Assembly: GCF_029814825.1 (NCBI RefSeq)
Contig: NZ_CP122379.1
Location: 930,001-994,000, forward strand
Origin: Aequorivita marisscotiae
GTDB taxonomy: Bacteria; Bacteroidota; Bacteroidia; Flavobacteriales; Flavobacteriaceae
Reading direction: 5' to 3'
DNA: 64,000 nucleotides
A program made the translations under genes and the position numbers. The notes beneath the pieces were generated by a model. It was not told where the DNA came from and did not search any database. It saw nothing but the letters and a program-made list of their open reading frames with translations. Each line of letters begins with the position of its first letter. The stretch's first letter is position 1. Of this stretch, positions 7,094 through 15,972 are shown one piece after another.

Positions 7094-8060
7094 ACGTGTT
7101 ATTAAGGGCTGTCTCTTTAATCAGGTTCAGTATTTCCTGATATTCCTGTGGGTTAATGCTTTTTATTTTTCGATGAATTTCCTCGTTGTTTTCAAAAGAT
7201 GCAAAAAGTGGGTAATCGTTGCCTAACAATCTTTTTGCCGGATTGTGTTCTTCAGAAAAAAACGGCAGCTGAAAGCTTAAAAAATCAAACATCTTAATAG
7301 GAAACGTAATATCGTCGTATATATTTCTGGGACGTGTATGGAAGGCAAATGCAATATTGTTTTCAGCAATAAATTGTGGAATGTTCTTTCTTGGTACTTT
7401 TCCTAATTGTATGTGACCTGCCGTTACCTTTTCTTTTAAATCTTTGTCGCCAGAGAGGATATAGAAATTGTATTCGTTTTTATACATTTCGGCAAAGTCA
7501 ATAAAATTTTGGTAGCCCGAATTTGTATAGCCCAAGCTACCCAAATAGAGAATACCAAGTTTTTCTGAGAAATTGGGTAGCTTTCGGTTTTGGGTAATAT
7601 CGTGTGTTCCCGGCGGTAAATCTGTAAATGGCCGTTTTGGAAAAAACTTGTTTTTTTGAAAAAAGACTTCGCCCATTTCTACGGTGGGAAAAACCATTGA
7701 AGTGGAAATCAAGGTTAAATAGAAATTGCTCAGCTTGTTAGAAAAATAAGTGATCTTGCCTCTAAAAGTGTTGTATTCTTCCGGAAATAATTCAATATAA
7801 ATATCGCGGATAAAGACGATTGTTTTTTTAGAACGCAGCCTTAAGAAAAAGAGGCACGGAATGTCAATAAGAGCTATGCGATTGGTTGCGGATTCAACGT
7901 AGGCTATCTCTGATTTTCTGAAAAGCGTATTATGCTTGTTCTTTTTATTAAAGATAAAATTTCCTTCTTTTTCAAAAATATTTTTAAATAATGAGATTCT
8001 GGTTTTGGGTCCACCAGAAACCTTGGCGACATCTGGAACTACATATAAGCTGTTCCTCAT
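7059..8060 (-). CDS. Glycosyltransferase (GT-B type, GT4-like)
   Basis: A 333-residue cytoplasmic protein. The N terminus (SLYVVPDVAKVSGGPKTRISLFKNIF) resembles GT4 enzymes that start at a glycine-rich acceptor loop. The C-terminal half has LGILYLGSLGYTNSGYQNFIDFAEMY and a short FPIKMFDFLSFQLPFFSE segment in place of the usual E-x7-E signature. Sequence conservation is weaker than for the neighbours. It lies between two Wzy/WaaL-like genes, overlapping one by four bases and the other by 35, so it belongs to this operon. The likely job is sugar transfer to the repeat unit; specificity is unknown. Confidence 0.72.
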   Translation of the reverse strand: MRNSLYVVPDVAKVSGGPKTRISLFKNIFEKEGNFIFNKKNKHNTLFRKSEIAYVESATNRIALIDIPCLFFLRLRSKKTIVFIRDIYIELFPEEYNTFRGKITYFSNKLSNFYLTLISTSMVFPTVEMGEVFFQKNKFFPKRPFTDLPPGTHDITQNRKLPNFSEKLGILYLGSLGYTNSGYQNFIDFAEMYKNEYNFYILSGDKDLKEKVTAGHIQLGKVPRKNIPQFIAENNIAFAFHTRPRNIYDDITFPIKMFDFLSFQLPFFSEEHNPAKRLLGNDYPLFASFENNEEIHRKIKSINPQEYQEILNLIKETALNNTYDKRYKKLLEQ

Positions 8061-9196
8061 GCCTCCAACTTTTTTGTGTCTTCCTCTTTTTTATTTATTC
8101 CTGTTTCTAAGATAAGAAATGGTATTATTAAATAGAAAACATTATTAAAGTAGTGAATGGAAAGCAAGTTTGTAAAAACCACAATGAATATAAAACCCAA
8201 CTTCGCTTTGAGTGATGGAATTTTATAAATTAAGTAAATGTTTGCTAGTAAAAACAAAAACAGCAATAAAAATCCGCCTCGATGATAGAGGTAATAAAAT
8301 CCATTGTCAATTTCTTGAAAAGTAATTTTACCGCTTAAGCTTACGGCTATTTCGTTTTCGCGATAAATAGTTGTACTCGCACCAAAACCTTCGCCAATTA
8401 ATTTTTCAGACCAAGTAAAATCCTCAGCGCGTAACGCCATCCCAAAATCGGTTATACGAGTCTTTAAACTGGCGTATTCCCAAGGCTTTAAAATATAAGG
8501 CAATTTGGTTTTGATAGCTTCTGGCGCAAAATCTGAATTAAAAAAAGCAATTGATCCCACCAGAATTATTGCAAACCCAACCAGAAATGCAGGTTTAAAA
8601 ATTTTATAAACATTTACAACTATCAGACCCAAAAGTATTCCTGCGGTTACAAGATTCATAAGATTTGACGTCATAAAGAGATAGACTAACGCTAACAGCC
8701 AAGAAATACCCAAGGGCATGTCAAAAGACATTCTGTTGTATAAATAATAAAAACCGATGAGAACTATAGGTATAATGGACGGTCCATACAACCTACCTTC
8801 CATTCCTGCTATGGATTCATTCCATAAACTTGGTACCAAACCCAGATAAATAAAAATATAAACAGCGCTTACTATTGCATTTAGGATAAACAAAAAGCGC
8901 AACAGATTAAAGTTCTTAAAATTTACCAAAAAAAGATAAAATACAAATCCAAAAAACTGAAACTTCACGTCGCGCACCAGATTGGGGTGACCATTTATTA
9001 TACCCAAAACAAGAAAAAAAACATAAAGACCAAAGACCAAAATAATGTAATGCGGAACCTCCAATTTTCCTTTTTTGGTGTCAATCCATACACTTGCAAG
9101 CAATATTACCAAACAAATGGCAACCAAGGCGCTCAAGGTCTTTGTGCCAATGGCAAGAAAAAGCACTATTAACACTATTTGATTAAATACTTTCAA
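8057..9196 (-). CDS. Wzy-like polysaccharide polymerase candidate
   Basis: A 379-residue integral membrane protein with about ten spans and a large extracytoplasmic segment (about residues 215-280) holding KPWEYASLKTRITDFGMAL and KLIGEGFGAS, followed by FQEIDNGFYYLYHRGGFLLLFLF. The R/G-rich loop and later span resemble O-antigen polymerases, which are poorly conserved. It is the first gene of an operon with a TAGCTTTG box 62 bases upstream. The family call rests on topology, the loop motifs and the locus. Flippase is excluded because a Wzx-type protein is present separately. Confidence 0.75.
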   Translation of the reverse strand: MKVFNQIVLIVLFLAIGTKTLSALVAICLVILLASVWIDTKKGKLEVPHYIILVFGLYVFFLVLGIINGHPNLVRDVKFQFFGFVFYLFLVNFKNFNLLRFLFILNAIVSAVYIFIYLGLVPSLWNESIAGMEGRLYGPSIIPIVLIGFYYLYNRMSFDMPLGISWLLALVYLFMTSNLMNLVTAGILLGLIVVNVYKIFKPAFLVGFAIILVGSIAFFNSDFAPEAIKTKLPYILKPWEYASLKTRITDFGMALRAEDFTWSEKLIGEGFGASTTIYRENEIAVSLSGKITFQEIDNGFYYLYHRGGFLLLFLFLLANIYLIYKIPSLKAKLGFIFIVVFTNLLSIHYFNNVFYLIIPFLILETGINKKEEDTKKLEA

Positions 9197-9258
9197 GTTG
9201 ACAAATTAGGGTAAAATATATAAAACTATGGCTTAACTATCTTAATGGAATCTTCTGG

Positions 9259-9266
9259 CAAAGCTA
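9259..9266 (-). promoter_or_regulatory. Promoter -7 box for the 9196-to-4795 operon
   Basis: TAGCTTTG on the minus strand fits TAnnTTTG and lies 62 bases before the Wzy-like start. The left half of the polysaccharide locus thus seems to have its own promoter. Confidence 0.4.
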
Positions 9267-9356
9267 CTATTTTTTAAATTTTATTGCAGAAAAAGAAAAG
9301 GCTTTAATAATTTAACAAAGACTGTAATCTAACTGCTTAAATAAAAGATTTAATTG

Positions 9357-9364
9357 TAGTTTTG
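9357..9364 (+). promoter_or_regulatory. Promoter -7 box for the plus-strand block
   Basis: TAGTTTTG fits TAnnTTTG and lies 45 bases before the methyltransferase ATG. It could drive the methyltransferase and the heparinase-like gene. Confidence 0.4.
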
Positions 9365-9409
9365 GTTGTACCATAAAAATAAGTGCCATTACCTAAAAAA
9401 ACCTATTAA

Positions 9410-10087
9410 ATGTCTTTTACAAACGAGCTTGCAGACTACAATAATAAAAAATCTTTGGCCAATAGATTCAGAGATAGACGATTTCGATTTTTTGAGAATC
9501 AGTTAAAAAAAATAGCGCCTAAAAAAGGAGCCGTTTTAACAATTTTAGATGTGGGGGGCACGGAATCTTTTTGGGTTAACAGAGGTTATCATAAAAACCC
9601 AGATATACATATTACGCTTTTGAATTTAACAAAAGCTGAAACCCAACACGATAACATGGAATCTGTTGTAGGTAATGCTTGCGATCTCTCTGAATATAGC
9701 GATAACACCTTCGACCTCGTTTTTTCAAACTCAGTAATAGAGCATTTATATAGTTATGAAAATCAAGAGTTAATGGCAAAAGAAGTTCAACGCGTTGGCG
9801 AAAATTACTATATACAAACCCCAAATAAATATTTTTTCATAGAACCGCATTATTTATTACCGTACTTTCAGTTTCTTCCGCGGAAAACAAAATTGTTTGT
9901 CTTGAGCAAAACCAGACTTTCCAGAGGAAATAAATTGTCTATGGAAAAAGCTAAGGACAAGGTTGCAGAAATTCAATTGTTATCCTTAAAGGACATGAAT
10001 CATCTTTTCCCAAGGGCAAAAATATTTAAAGAAAAGTTTTTGGGGATGAATAAATCGCTGACGGCTTATTTGATAAATGAAAAATAA
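9410..10087 (+). CDS. Class I SAM-dependent methyltransferase
   Basis: A 225-residue protein with the Methyltransf_11 pattern: motif I VLTILDVGGTESFW (about residues 42-55), the acidic motif II region, VVGNACDLSEYSDNTFDLVFSNSVIEHL, and a downstream YYIQTPNKYFFIEPHYLLPYF stretch common in methyltransferases of surface-polysaccharide loci. It probably methylates a sugar or glycan end in the cytoplasm. It is the first gene of a plus-strand block of three lying between two minus-strand operons of the locus. The true acceptor is not readable from sequence. Confidence 0.82.
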   Translation: MSFTNELADYNNKKSLANRFRDRRFRFFENQLKKIAPKKGAVLTILDVGGTESFWVNRGYHKNPDIHITLLNLTKAETQHDNMESVVGNACDLSEYSDNTFDLVFSNSVIEHLYSYENQELMAKEVQRVGENYYIQTPNKYFFIEPHYLLPYFQFLPRKTKLFVLSKTRLSRGNKLSMEKAKDKVAEIQLLSLKDMNHLFPRAKIFKEKFLGMNKSLTAYLINEK

Positions 10088-10134
10088 TCCAAATGTCAGA
10101 AATCTCAAAGATTTAAAACTATTGAAAAGACATT

Positions 10135-11961
10135 ATGAAAAGGAACTACTTCATTATTTTAACACCATTAATATTACTTATTGCATGTAATAGCAATAGT
10201 ACTGATAGCAACAAAATCGAAAAATTAAAGGATACCGCTATAAACATTACGCCAGATAGCACACATTATGCCTTGAGTTTATATGATATCTCAAAAGAAT
10301 TACGATTTGACGAAATTCCGAGAACGGTTCCTTACGATTCCATAAAAAACAAACGCTATGCAGATCTCATAATGAAAGACTCCATTGTGGTAATGCACTC
10401 TTTTAAGCCATTTTATATTCCAATCGATCAAATAACGTGGTCTGAAAATCCAGAAAAGAACAATACTTGGCAAAATTATTACGAAGCTCTCTTTTTTGTA
10501 TCTATACTTAATCATGCATATCACGATTATGGGAAAGAAACGTATCACGAAAAAGCTAAAAAATATATTTTCAACTATATTGATAAACACCCATCATTAG
10601 AAGAAAAAACTTCAGAATATACTTGGTATGACCATGCAGTAGCTTTTAGAACCTTGCACTTGCTACAAACTGTTGCAAATGAATTGGATGAAAGCGACCC
10701 GGATACCAATTTCATACATAAAGCGTTCAGCCATATTTCATTGAACGTTACTTTTATGATGGATCCAAAAAACTACAAATCGAATAATCATTCATTAATG
10801 ATGGATCGCACTTTGCTCTACTTAGCAAAGATTACAAAATCCGACCCTCCATTTTACAAAAAAATCTATTATCCAACAGTAACCCGCACAGAGGAAAACA
10901 TTGATAAGATAATAGATCCCACTGGGCTTGCCAGGGAGCATTCTACAACGTACCATATATTCAATCACAACCTGAATAAAAGCATATTGAAATTCATTGA
11001 GAAAGATGATATAAACCCCGCATTTCAGCTGAAGATGTTGCGAAAAAATGATGTGCTCTTACAATTGGTAAAACCAGACCTTACTTTTCCGCTATGGGGC
11101 GATAGTCAAATGGAAATCCTGAATGCTAAGCTTGCCGATGATTTTGGGAATGACCAGCGTGTTTTGGATTTATTAACAGTCAAAAAACTACCTTCCATGG
11201 TAAACTTTGATAATAATATTGCAACATTAAGAAGCCAAAAAGCCGATAACGGCTATGTAGCTTTATTTGCAAATTTTTACTCTCGTGTACATAAACACAA
11301 TGATGACTTATCCTTTATTTTTCAAACATTGGGTGTTGATATTCTTACAGACCAAGGCTATTTTGGGTATGAAAAAGAACACAGACAATTTCTAATTTCA
11401 GTATTTGCACATAATTCCATTGCGGTAAATAATGAAGATTATTGGCCAGGAAAGAAAGGTCAATATTCTAAGCTTACTGGATATTCAAAAAGTGATGATG
11501 TTGAAATTGTTTCTGGTGAACATAACATGTATGATTCCATAACCGTAAAACGCAAATTGTACTTTATAAAACCGAATGTAATAGTACTGCAAGATTGGGC
11601 TGAGACAGATTATCCAAATCTTGTTAAAAACATTAGCCAGCAATTCAACTTTGGAGAAAAAGCCACAGATGCGAAAGTTTCAGAAAACAGTGCTATTATC
11701 ACTTTTCCAAAAAATATGACCGCAACTGTAACGTCATTCATAAATAATGATAAAATCACTTTAGAGGAATCCTATAGGTCTAGAATTCAATATTCCAAAG
11801 TTCCCATATATCAAATTAAGGTTCAAAAAGCGAGCAATAAATTAATTACCGTAATTGAGGTTCAGTCTCCAGCTTACAAAAACCCTGTATCAAACATCAG
11901 TATTCAAGAGGGGGAAATTAAGTATATAAAAGATAGTCAAAAACACACATTGCCCTTATAA
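10135..11961 (+). CDS. Heparinase II/III-family polysaccharide lyase-like lipoprotein
   Basis: The 608-residue precursor begins with a lipoprotein signal (hydrophobic stretch ending LIAC, Cys at residue 18). An alpha/alpha toroid follows, with WYDHAVAFRTLHLL and NNHSLMMDRTLLYLA. From about residue 370 comes the Heparinase II/III-like beta domain: NFYSRVHKHNDDLSFIF and VFAHNSIAVN, which supply the His residues expected around the active site and metal. Enzymes of this class cleave uronate-containing polysaccharides by beta-elimination. Sited in an assembly locus that also makes UDP-ManNAcA, it may trim or release the cell's own polymer. The substrate is inferred. It lies 47 bases after the methyltransferase gene. 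Confidence 0.82.
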   Translation: MKRNYFIILTPLILLIACNSNSTDSNKIEKLKDTAINITPDSTHYALSLYDISKELRFDEIPRTVPYDSIKNKRYADLIMKDSIVVMHSFKPFYIPIDQITWSENPEKNNTWQNYYEALFFVSILNHAYHDYGKETYHEKAKKYIFNYIDKHPSLEEKTSEYTWYDHAVAFRTLHLLQTVANELDESDPDTNFIHKAFSHISLNVTFMMDPKNYKSNNHSLMMDRTLLYLAKITKSDPPFYKKIYYPTVTRTEENIDKIIDPTGLAREHSTTYHIFNHNLNKSILKFIEKDDINPAFQLKMLRKNDVLLQLVKPDLTFPLWGDSQMEILNAKLADDFGNDQRVLDLLTVKKLPSMVNFDNNIATLRSQKADNGYVALFANFYSRVHKHNDDLSFIFQTLGVDILTDQGYFGYEKEHRQFLISVFAHNSIAVNNEDYWPGKKGQYSKLTGYSKSDDVEIVSGEHNMYDSITVKRKLYFIKPNVIVLQDWAETDYPNLVKNISQQFNFGEKATDAKVSENSAIITFPKNMTATVTSFINNDKITLEESYRSRIQYSKVPIYQIKVQKASNKLITVIEVQSPAYKNPVSNISIQEGEIKYIKDSQKHTLPL

Positions 11962-11991
11962 CTCACGTAAAATACCATAGGTCATATTAAA

Positions 11992-11999
11992 TAATTTTG
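11992..11999 (+). promoter_or_regulatory. Promoter -7 box for the LRR protein gene
   Basis: TAATTTTG fits TAnnTTTG and ends 25 bases before the ATG at 12025. Confidence 0.4.
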
Positions 12000-12024
12000 T
12001 ATATTCATAGTAAAATTGAGCATT

Positions 12025-13080
12025 ATGAAATATCTTTTTACATTTATTATTTTCTTAATTCCTTTTTTAATATTAAACGCACAAACTACTTATGTGCCCG
12101 ATAATAATTTTGAACAGGTATTAATAGATTTAGGGTTAGATGATGTTTTGGACGATTACGTTTTAACCAGTAATATTTCTGGAGTTACGCTTTTAGATAT
12201 TAGTAATAAAAACATTTTAGATCCAACAGGGCTTGAGGAGTTTAGTAGTTTAACCCATATTAATATAGACGGTAATCCTGTAGGTAGTATTCCATTTCAC
12301 CCCAATGTTAACCTTACAGACCTAATATGTCAATATACGCAGCTTACAGATTTAGACCTAAGTCCTCATACAAATTTAAGAACATTGTTTTGTGCTGGAA
12401 ATAATCTCACATCTCTCGACCTAAGTCAAAACCCGGATTTATTAGATCTAATCTGTGGCCAAAATCAACTTTCAGAGATAATATTTAACCCTCAAATAAA
12501 TCTCTACGAATTTAATTGTACTAATAATAATCTTACATCACTAGATATGAGCCAACATGTTAGTTTAAGATATTTGGGGTGTTCATTAAATCAGCTCACA
12601 GAATTAGATCTTTCAAATAATATAAACCTTCTGCAGGTTCGTGCTCATACCAATCCACCTTTGGAAATGGTAGATATTCGTAACGATAATAACAATCAAA
12701 TCAAACAATTTCTACTATATAACAATCCTAACCTTCCATACATTTATGTTGACGATTGTGTATATAGCACCACAAACTGGACAGACATTGACCCAACTAC
12801 TATTTTTGTTGAAATGGAAGGTCAAACAGAATGTGAAATGATAGGGGTGGAAGATAATATTGCTGTTTCTTTTAATTTATACCCAAATCCAGCAAAAAAT
12901 AGTATTAACATCCAAGCAACAGAGGCGCCAGAACTTGTTCAGATATATTCAATTCAAGGCATATTAGTTAAAGAAACGTCTGAACTAAACATTGACGTAT
13001 CAAATTTAGCTCCGGGTTTATATTTTATCAAGGTTTATTCACGGGGCAATTCCATTACAAAAAAGTTTATGAAGAATTAA
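12025..13080 (+). CDS. Secreted leucine-rich repeat protein with T9SS sorting domain
   Basis: A 351-residue secreted protein with a Sec signal peptide (MKYLFTFIIFLIPF to NAQ). Six or seven leucine-rich repeats follow, of the LTxLDLSxNxxLxxLxCxxNxL type common in Flavobacteriia (about residues 70-220). The C-terminal type A type IX secretion domain runs from about residue 275 (FNLYPNPAKNSINI to LAPGLYFIKVYSRGNSITKKFMKN). It should be exported through the T9SS and displayed or released at the surface, where LRRs bind partners or glycans. I chose the ATG at 12025 rather than an upstream TTG. The binding partner is unknown. Confidence 0.88.
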   Translation: MKYLFTFIIFLIPFLILNAQTTYVPDNNFEQVLIDLGLDDVLDDYVLTSNISGVTLLDISNKNILDPTGLEEFSSLTHINIDGNPVGSIPFHPNVNLTDLICQYTQLTDLDLSPHTNLRTLFCAGNNLTSLDLSQNPDLLDLICGQNQLSEIIFNPQINLYEFNCTNNNLTSLDMSQHVSLRYLGCSLNQLTELDLSNNINLLQVRAHTNPPLEMVDIRNDNNNQIKQFLLYNNPNLPYIYVDDCVYSTTNWTDIDPTTIFVEMEGQTECEMIGVEDNIAVSFNLYPNPAKNSINIQATEAPELVQIYSIQGILVKETSELNIDVSNLAPGLYFIKVYSRGNSITKKFMKN

Positions 13081-13125
13081 TCATAGGATTAGAAATTTAT
13101 GCAAAATTGAAAATCCTCACATTTG

Positions 13126-15918
13126 TTATGTTTTAACTTTTTCAATGCGCAATTCCCCGGTATCAGCATCTCCCGTAATAGTAATACTCAAAGTTCCTTT
13201 ATTAAATTCTTTGTGCGAAACCTTTTTATCATTCCAATAAACATCATAGGAATATGCTGGGTTAAGACAGGCTATAAGTGAAAAAGGTTTATCAGCGTGA
13301 TCCATAATTTTTAAGGTGGCTTCTAGCTGTGAATTATCTTTATTAAATTTTTCCTTTTCAACCCAAACATCATAGCCCGTAGTAAGATTTCCTATCTGGT
13401 AATAGGCATTAAACCACGATAATACCGGTGCAGATAATCCACTAAATTGATACCAGCCTTTTCCGCCTTTGGTTTCAATAGAAAAACTTTCATAGGAGTT
13501 ATAGGTTTTTTCTGTTTCTCGCTTCCAAACCTCTAGCGCTGTTGTGGCAATTTTGTGCGCAAAATCCGCTTCCCCAAGATCTAGCATTGCTTTCCAATAA
13601 AACCATTGGTGCGGCATCCATACACGGCCATTCCAATAACCCGTCTTGTTAAAATATGGAGCAGATTGATCTACTGTAGATAAACCCACATCAGACCATA
13701 ATTCGCCTTTCGTTTTAAGATGTGAAAGGGTTTTCTGTATTTGCACTTCATTTCCAATTCCCGCTATTAAGGGCGAAACACCGCCCAAGCCCATATTATA
13801 GTTAATGGTATCGTTGTACATTAAAATTTCTTCAGGCTTTCCAGAATTTGAATGCAGGACATAGCCATAGTATCCGCTTTCTTCATCCCAAGAATATTCA
13901 TTTAAAGCTGCAGAGAGGCTCTCAATGTCTTTATTGTATCCAACAACGTCGTCCGAAATGTTTAACGCCTCAGCAGCCATCTTTAGGATTTTTGCAACTC
14001 GAATCATATGAGCCGAGCTTACTACTGGAGCCGTAATCTTCGCCATTTTCTGCTCGTGCATATATTTTTGAGGTGGATAATCGTCCCAGCCACCCGAATT
14101 GTAAAAGTAATCCCAAGTGCGAATAAGCCCTGAATCTAGATTTCTGGTAGAAGAAGTGCTCGTGTTTCCTATCAAAAAATCGTAATACCGTTTTAATCTG
14201 GGGTATTCCATTTTTAAAAATTCATCAGACTGTGTTTTGTTCCACAGCTCCTGAAATAAATAAATCTGTACTGGCAACGGCGTACCGTGATGGATAAATG
14301 CCGATTGTTCTTCGGGTCCTGTTAAATAGGCATTGAGGTTTTCGGTGCCGCGCTTAATATCCAATTGGCTAAGACCAATGCCAATAAACCCTGAATCCCA
14401 AGTGTATAAACAGTCCCACTTTCGTCCCGGTGCGTGATGCCTAATGTATTGATGTTGTGTGTAGATGGGGTAAACCACATTTGTTATAGTGGTGGCTGCC
14501 ATTCTTTTTTGACTGAATAGATATTTTTCACCAGCAGGAACTGTATTGTAGGTGTGCAACTTTTTTTTAGCTTTCGTAAAAATATCTTTATAATCTAGGT
14601 CTTTTACATTTTTTAATCGGGTTTTAACTGTTGCCAATGTACCCGAACAAATTAAAGCGTTAATGGTTTTTGAGGAATTAGGATCAATTTTTATCTCTTG
14701 AATTGCTGCATCCGTAAAATGCCCTTCTTTATCGCCGTAAAATTTAGTATCTTCTGTTGCGTTTAGTTGTTCGTTGAAATCCTTAGGCAAATCTTTCGCG
14801 AACCATTCGGCAATTTTAAAATCCGCATAATCCCAAGAAATTCCGTAATAGGTATCCGTATTCGCGTATTTCAGAATTATTGAGGTTGGCGTGGGACCTT
14901 CAATTATTTCTGGTTCACTATTCCAAGTAACCGGTTTAAATTCAATTGAACCTAAATCCTTTTTTGGCACAATAGCATATCCGTCAATATTAACGGCGGT
15001 TTTGGAGGTAGATTCCACCGTAAGTTGAAATTCGCCCTTTTGTATATCTCCAATAGGTGTTTGAACCAAGTTAAGGGTAGTCGAAGCAGGTAGGCGTACA
15101 TCAGTATTTACAAAACCGCTCAATCGCAATTTTGCATTTTCCTCCTTTTCGATTTTATATCTAATGGCTATTACTGCATCTTTTATGTTCGTTGGAATTG
15201 CAAATTTGTAGGTAACCAAATCGCCAGCGCTTTTACCAAATCCGTTCCCTATGCCGCTTCCATTTACAAGGCCGTTTTCTCGAATTTCTCCGCGTAGCAT
15301 TCCATCGGGAACTAGTTGGTCTTTTATCCAAGGATTTTTAAATGTGAAAGTTTCATAATCCAAGGCATCAACCCAAACTCCGTTTTCAGGCAAGTTTACA
15401 ATTCCATAAATCAATGGTATTTCTGGTTTATGCGGTGCCAAAGGCGGAAAGTGCATTGAGGCTACTAAATGCATTGAAAGGTTTTGAATGGAATCTGTGT
15501 TATTAATACAGGTCATTTTTATGGCTCGTGCATCCGGGTTAATTTCAGCATAAGCTATATCTGTATATACTTTGTCTTTCCATTCCAAATCGTGACGGTA
15601 CGAAAAATAATCGAGGTTTGGCGAGGCTTCCCACGGGTGAAAATTTGATGTTTTTAAAACATTGGGAGGAGCAATTGCTTTGTTGTAAAACGATGGAAAA
15701 ACAGCCAAATCAAAACGAAGTCCTTCTTCAGTATTTGGAATATGAGAAATTCCGACGTATTTTTTAGTGTATGGCCCCCACTGCGGAAGGCTTAAATCGT
15801 GGGATTTTTTGCTAATCAAGTTAGTAGTTTCACTTTTATTATCTTCACAAGAACCAATTATTACAGCAAACCCAACGCTTAAAACGATCAATCTTGCTAC
15901 TCCTACTATTCTTTTCAT
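13126..15918 (-). CDS. MGH1/trehalase-like glycoside hydrolase lipoprotein
   Basis: A 930-residue lipoprotein (signal ending VIIGSC, Cys at residue 24). The N-terminal half is beta-rich and may bind carbohydrate. The C-terminal half (about 460-860) is an (alpha/alpha)6 barrel with WDCLYTWDSGFIGIGLSQLD, NMGLGGVSPLIAGI and GYWNGRVWMPHQWFYWKAMLDLGE, and a late Glu-containing ESFSIETKGGKGWYQFSGL. These are hallmarks of MGH1-type, GH63 and trehalase-like glycosidases. It should hydrolyse alpha-linked glycans in the periplasm or at the surface. It is convergent with the LRR gene and upstream, on its own strand, of the polysaccharide operon's flippase. The exact GH family is uncertain. Confidence 0.75.
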   Translation of the reverse strand: MKRIVGVARLIVLSVGFAVIIGSCEDNKSETTNLISKKSHDLSLPQWGPYTKKYVGISHIPNTEEGLRFDLAVFPSFYNKAIAPPNVLKTSNFHPWEASPNLDYFSYRHDLEWKDKVYTDIAYAEINPDARAIKMTCINNTDSIQNLSMHLVASMHFPPLAPHKPEIPLIYGIVNLPENGVWVDALDYETFTFKNPWIKDQLVPDGMLRGEIRENGLVNGSGIGNGFGKSAGDLVTYKFAIPTNIKDAVIAIRYKIEKEENAKLRLSGFVNTDVRLPASTTLNLVQTPIGDIQKGEFQLTVESTSKTAVNIDGYAIVPKKDLGSIEFKPVTWNSEPEIIEGPTPTSIILKYANTDTYYGISWDYADFKIAEWFAKDLPKDFNEQLNATEDTKFYGDKEGHFTDAAIQEIKIDPNSSKTINALICSGTLATVKTRLKNVKDLDYKDIFTKAKKKLHTYNTVPAGEKYLFSQKRMAATTITNVVYPIYTQHQYIRHHAPGRKWDCLYTWDSGFIGIGLSQLDIKRGTENLNAYLTGPEEQSAFIHHGTPLPVQIYLFQELWNKTQSDEFLKMEYPRLKRYYDFLIGNTSTSSTRNLDSGLIRTWDYFYNSGGWDDYPPQKYMHEQKMAKITAPVVSSAHMIRVAKILKMAAEALNISDDVVGYNKDIESLSAALNEYSWDEESGYYGYVLHSNSGKPEEILMYNDTINYNMGLGGVSPLIAGIGNEVQIQKTLSHLKTKGELWSDVGLSTVDQSAPYFNKTGYWNGRVWMPHQWFYWKAMLDLGEADFAHKIATTALEVWKRETEKTYNSYESFSIETKGGKGWYQFSGLSAPVLSWFNAYYQIGNLTTGYDVWVEKEKFNKDNSQLEATLKIMDHADKPFSLIACLNPAYSYDVYWNDKKVSHKEFNKGTLSITITGDADTGELRIEKVKT

Positions 15919-15972
15919 TATTTAAAAATTTTGATCGATTTTCAATTTAACAATACACGTATATGAGCCTAT

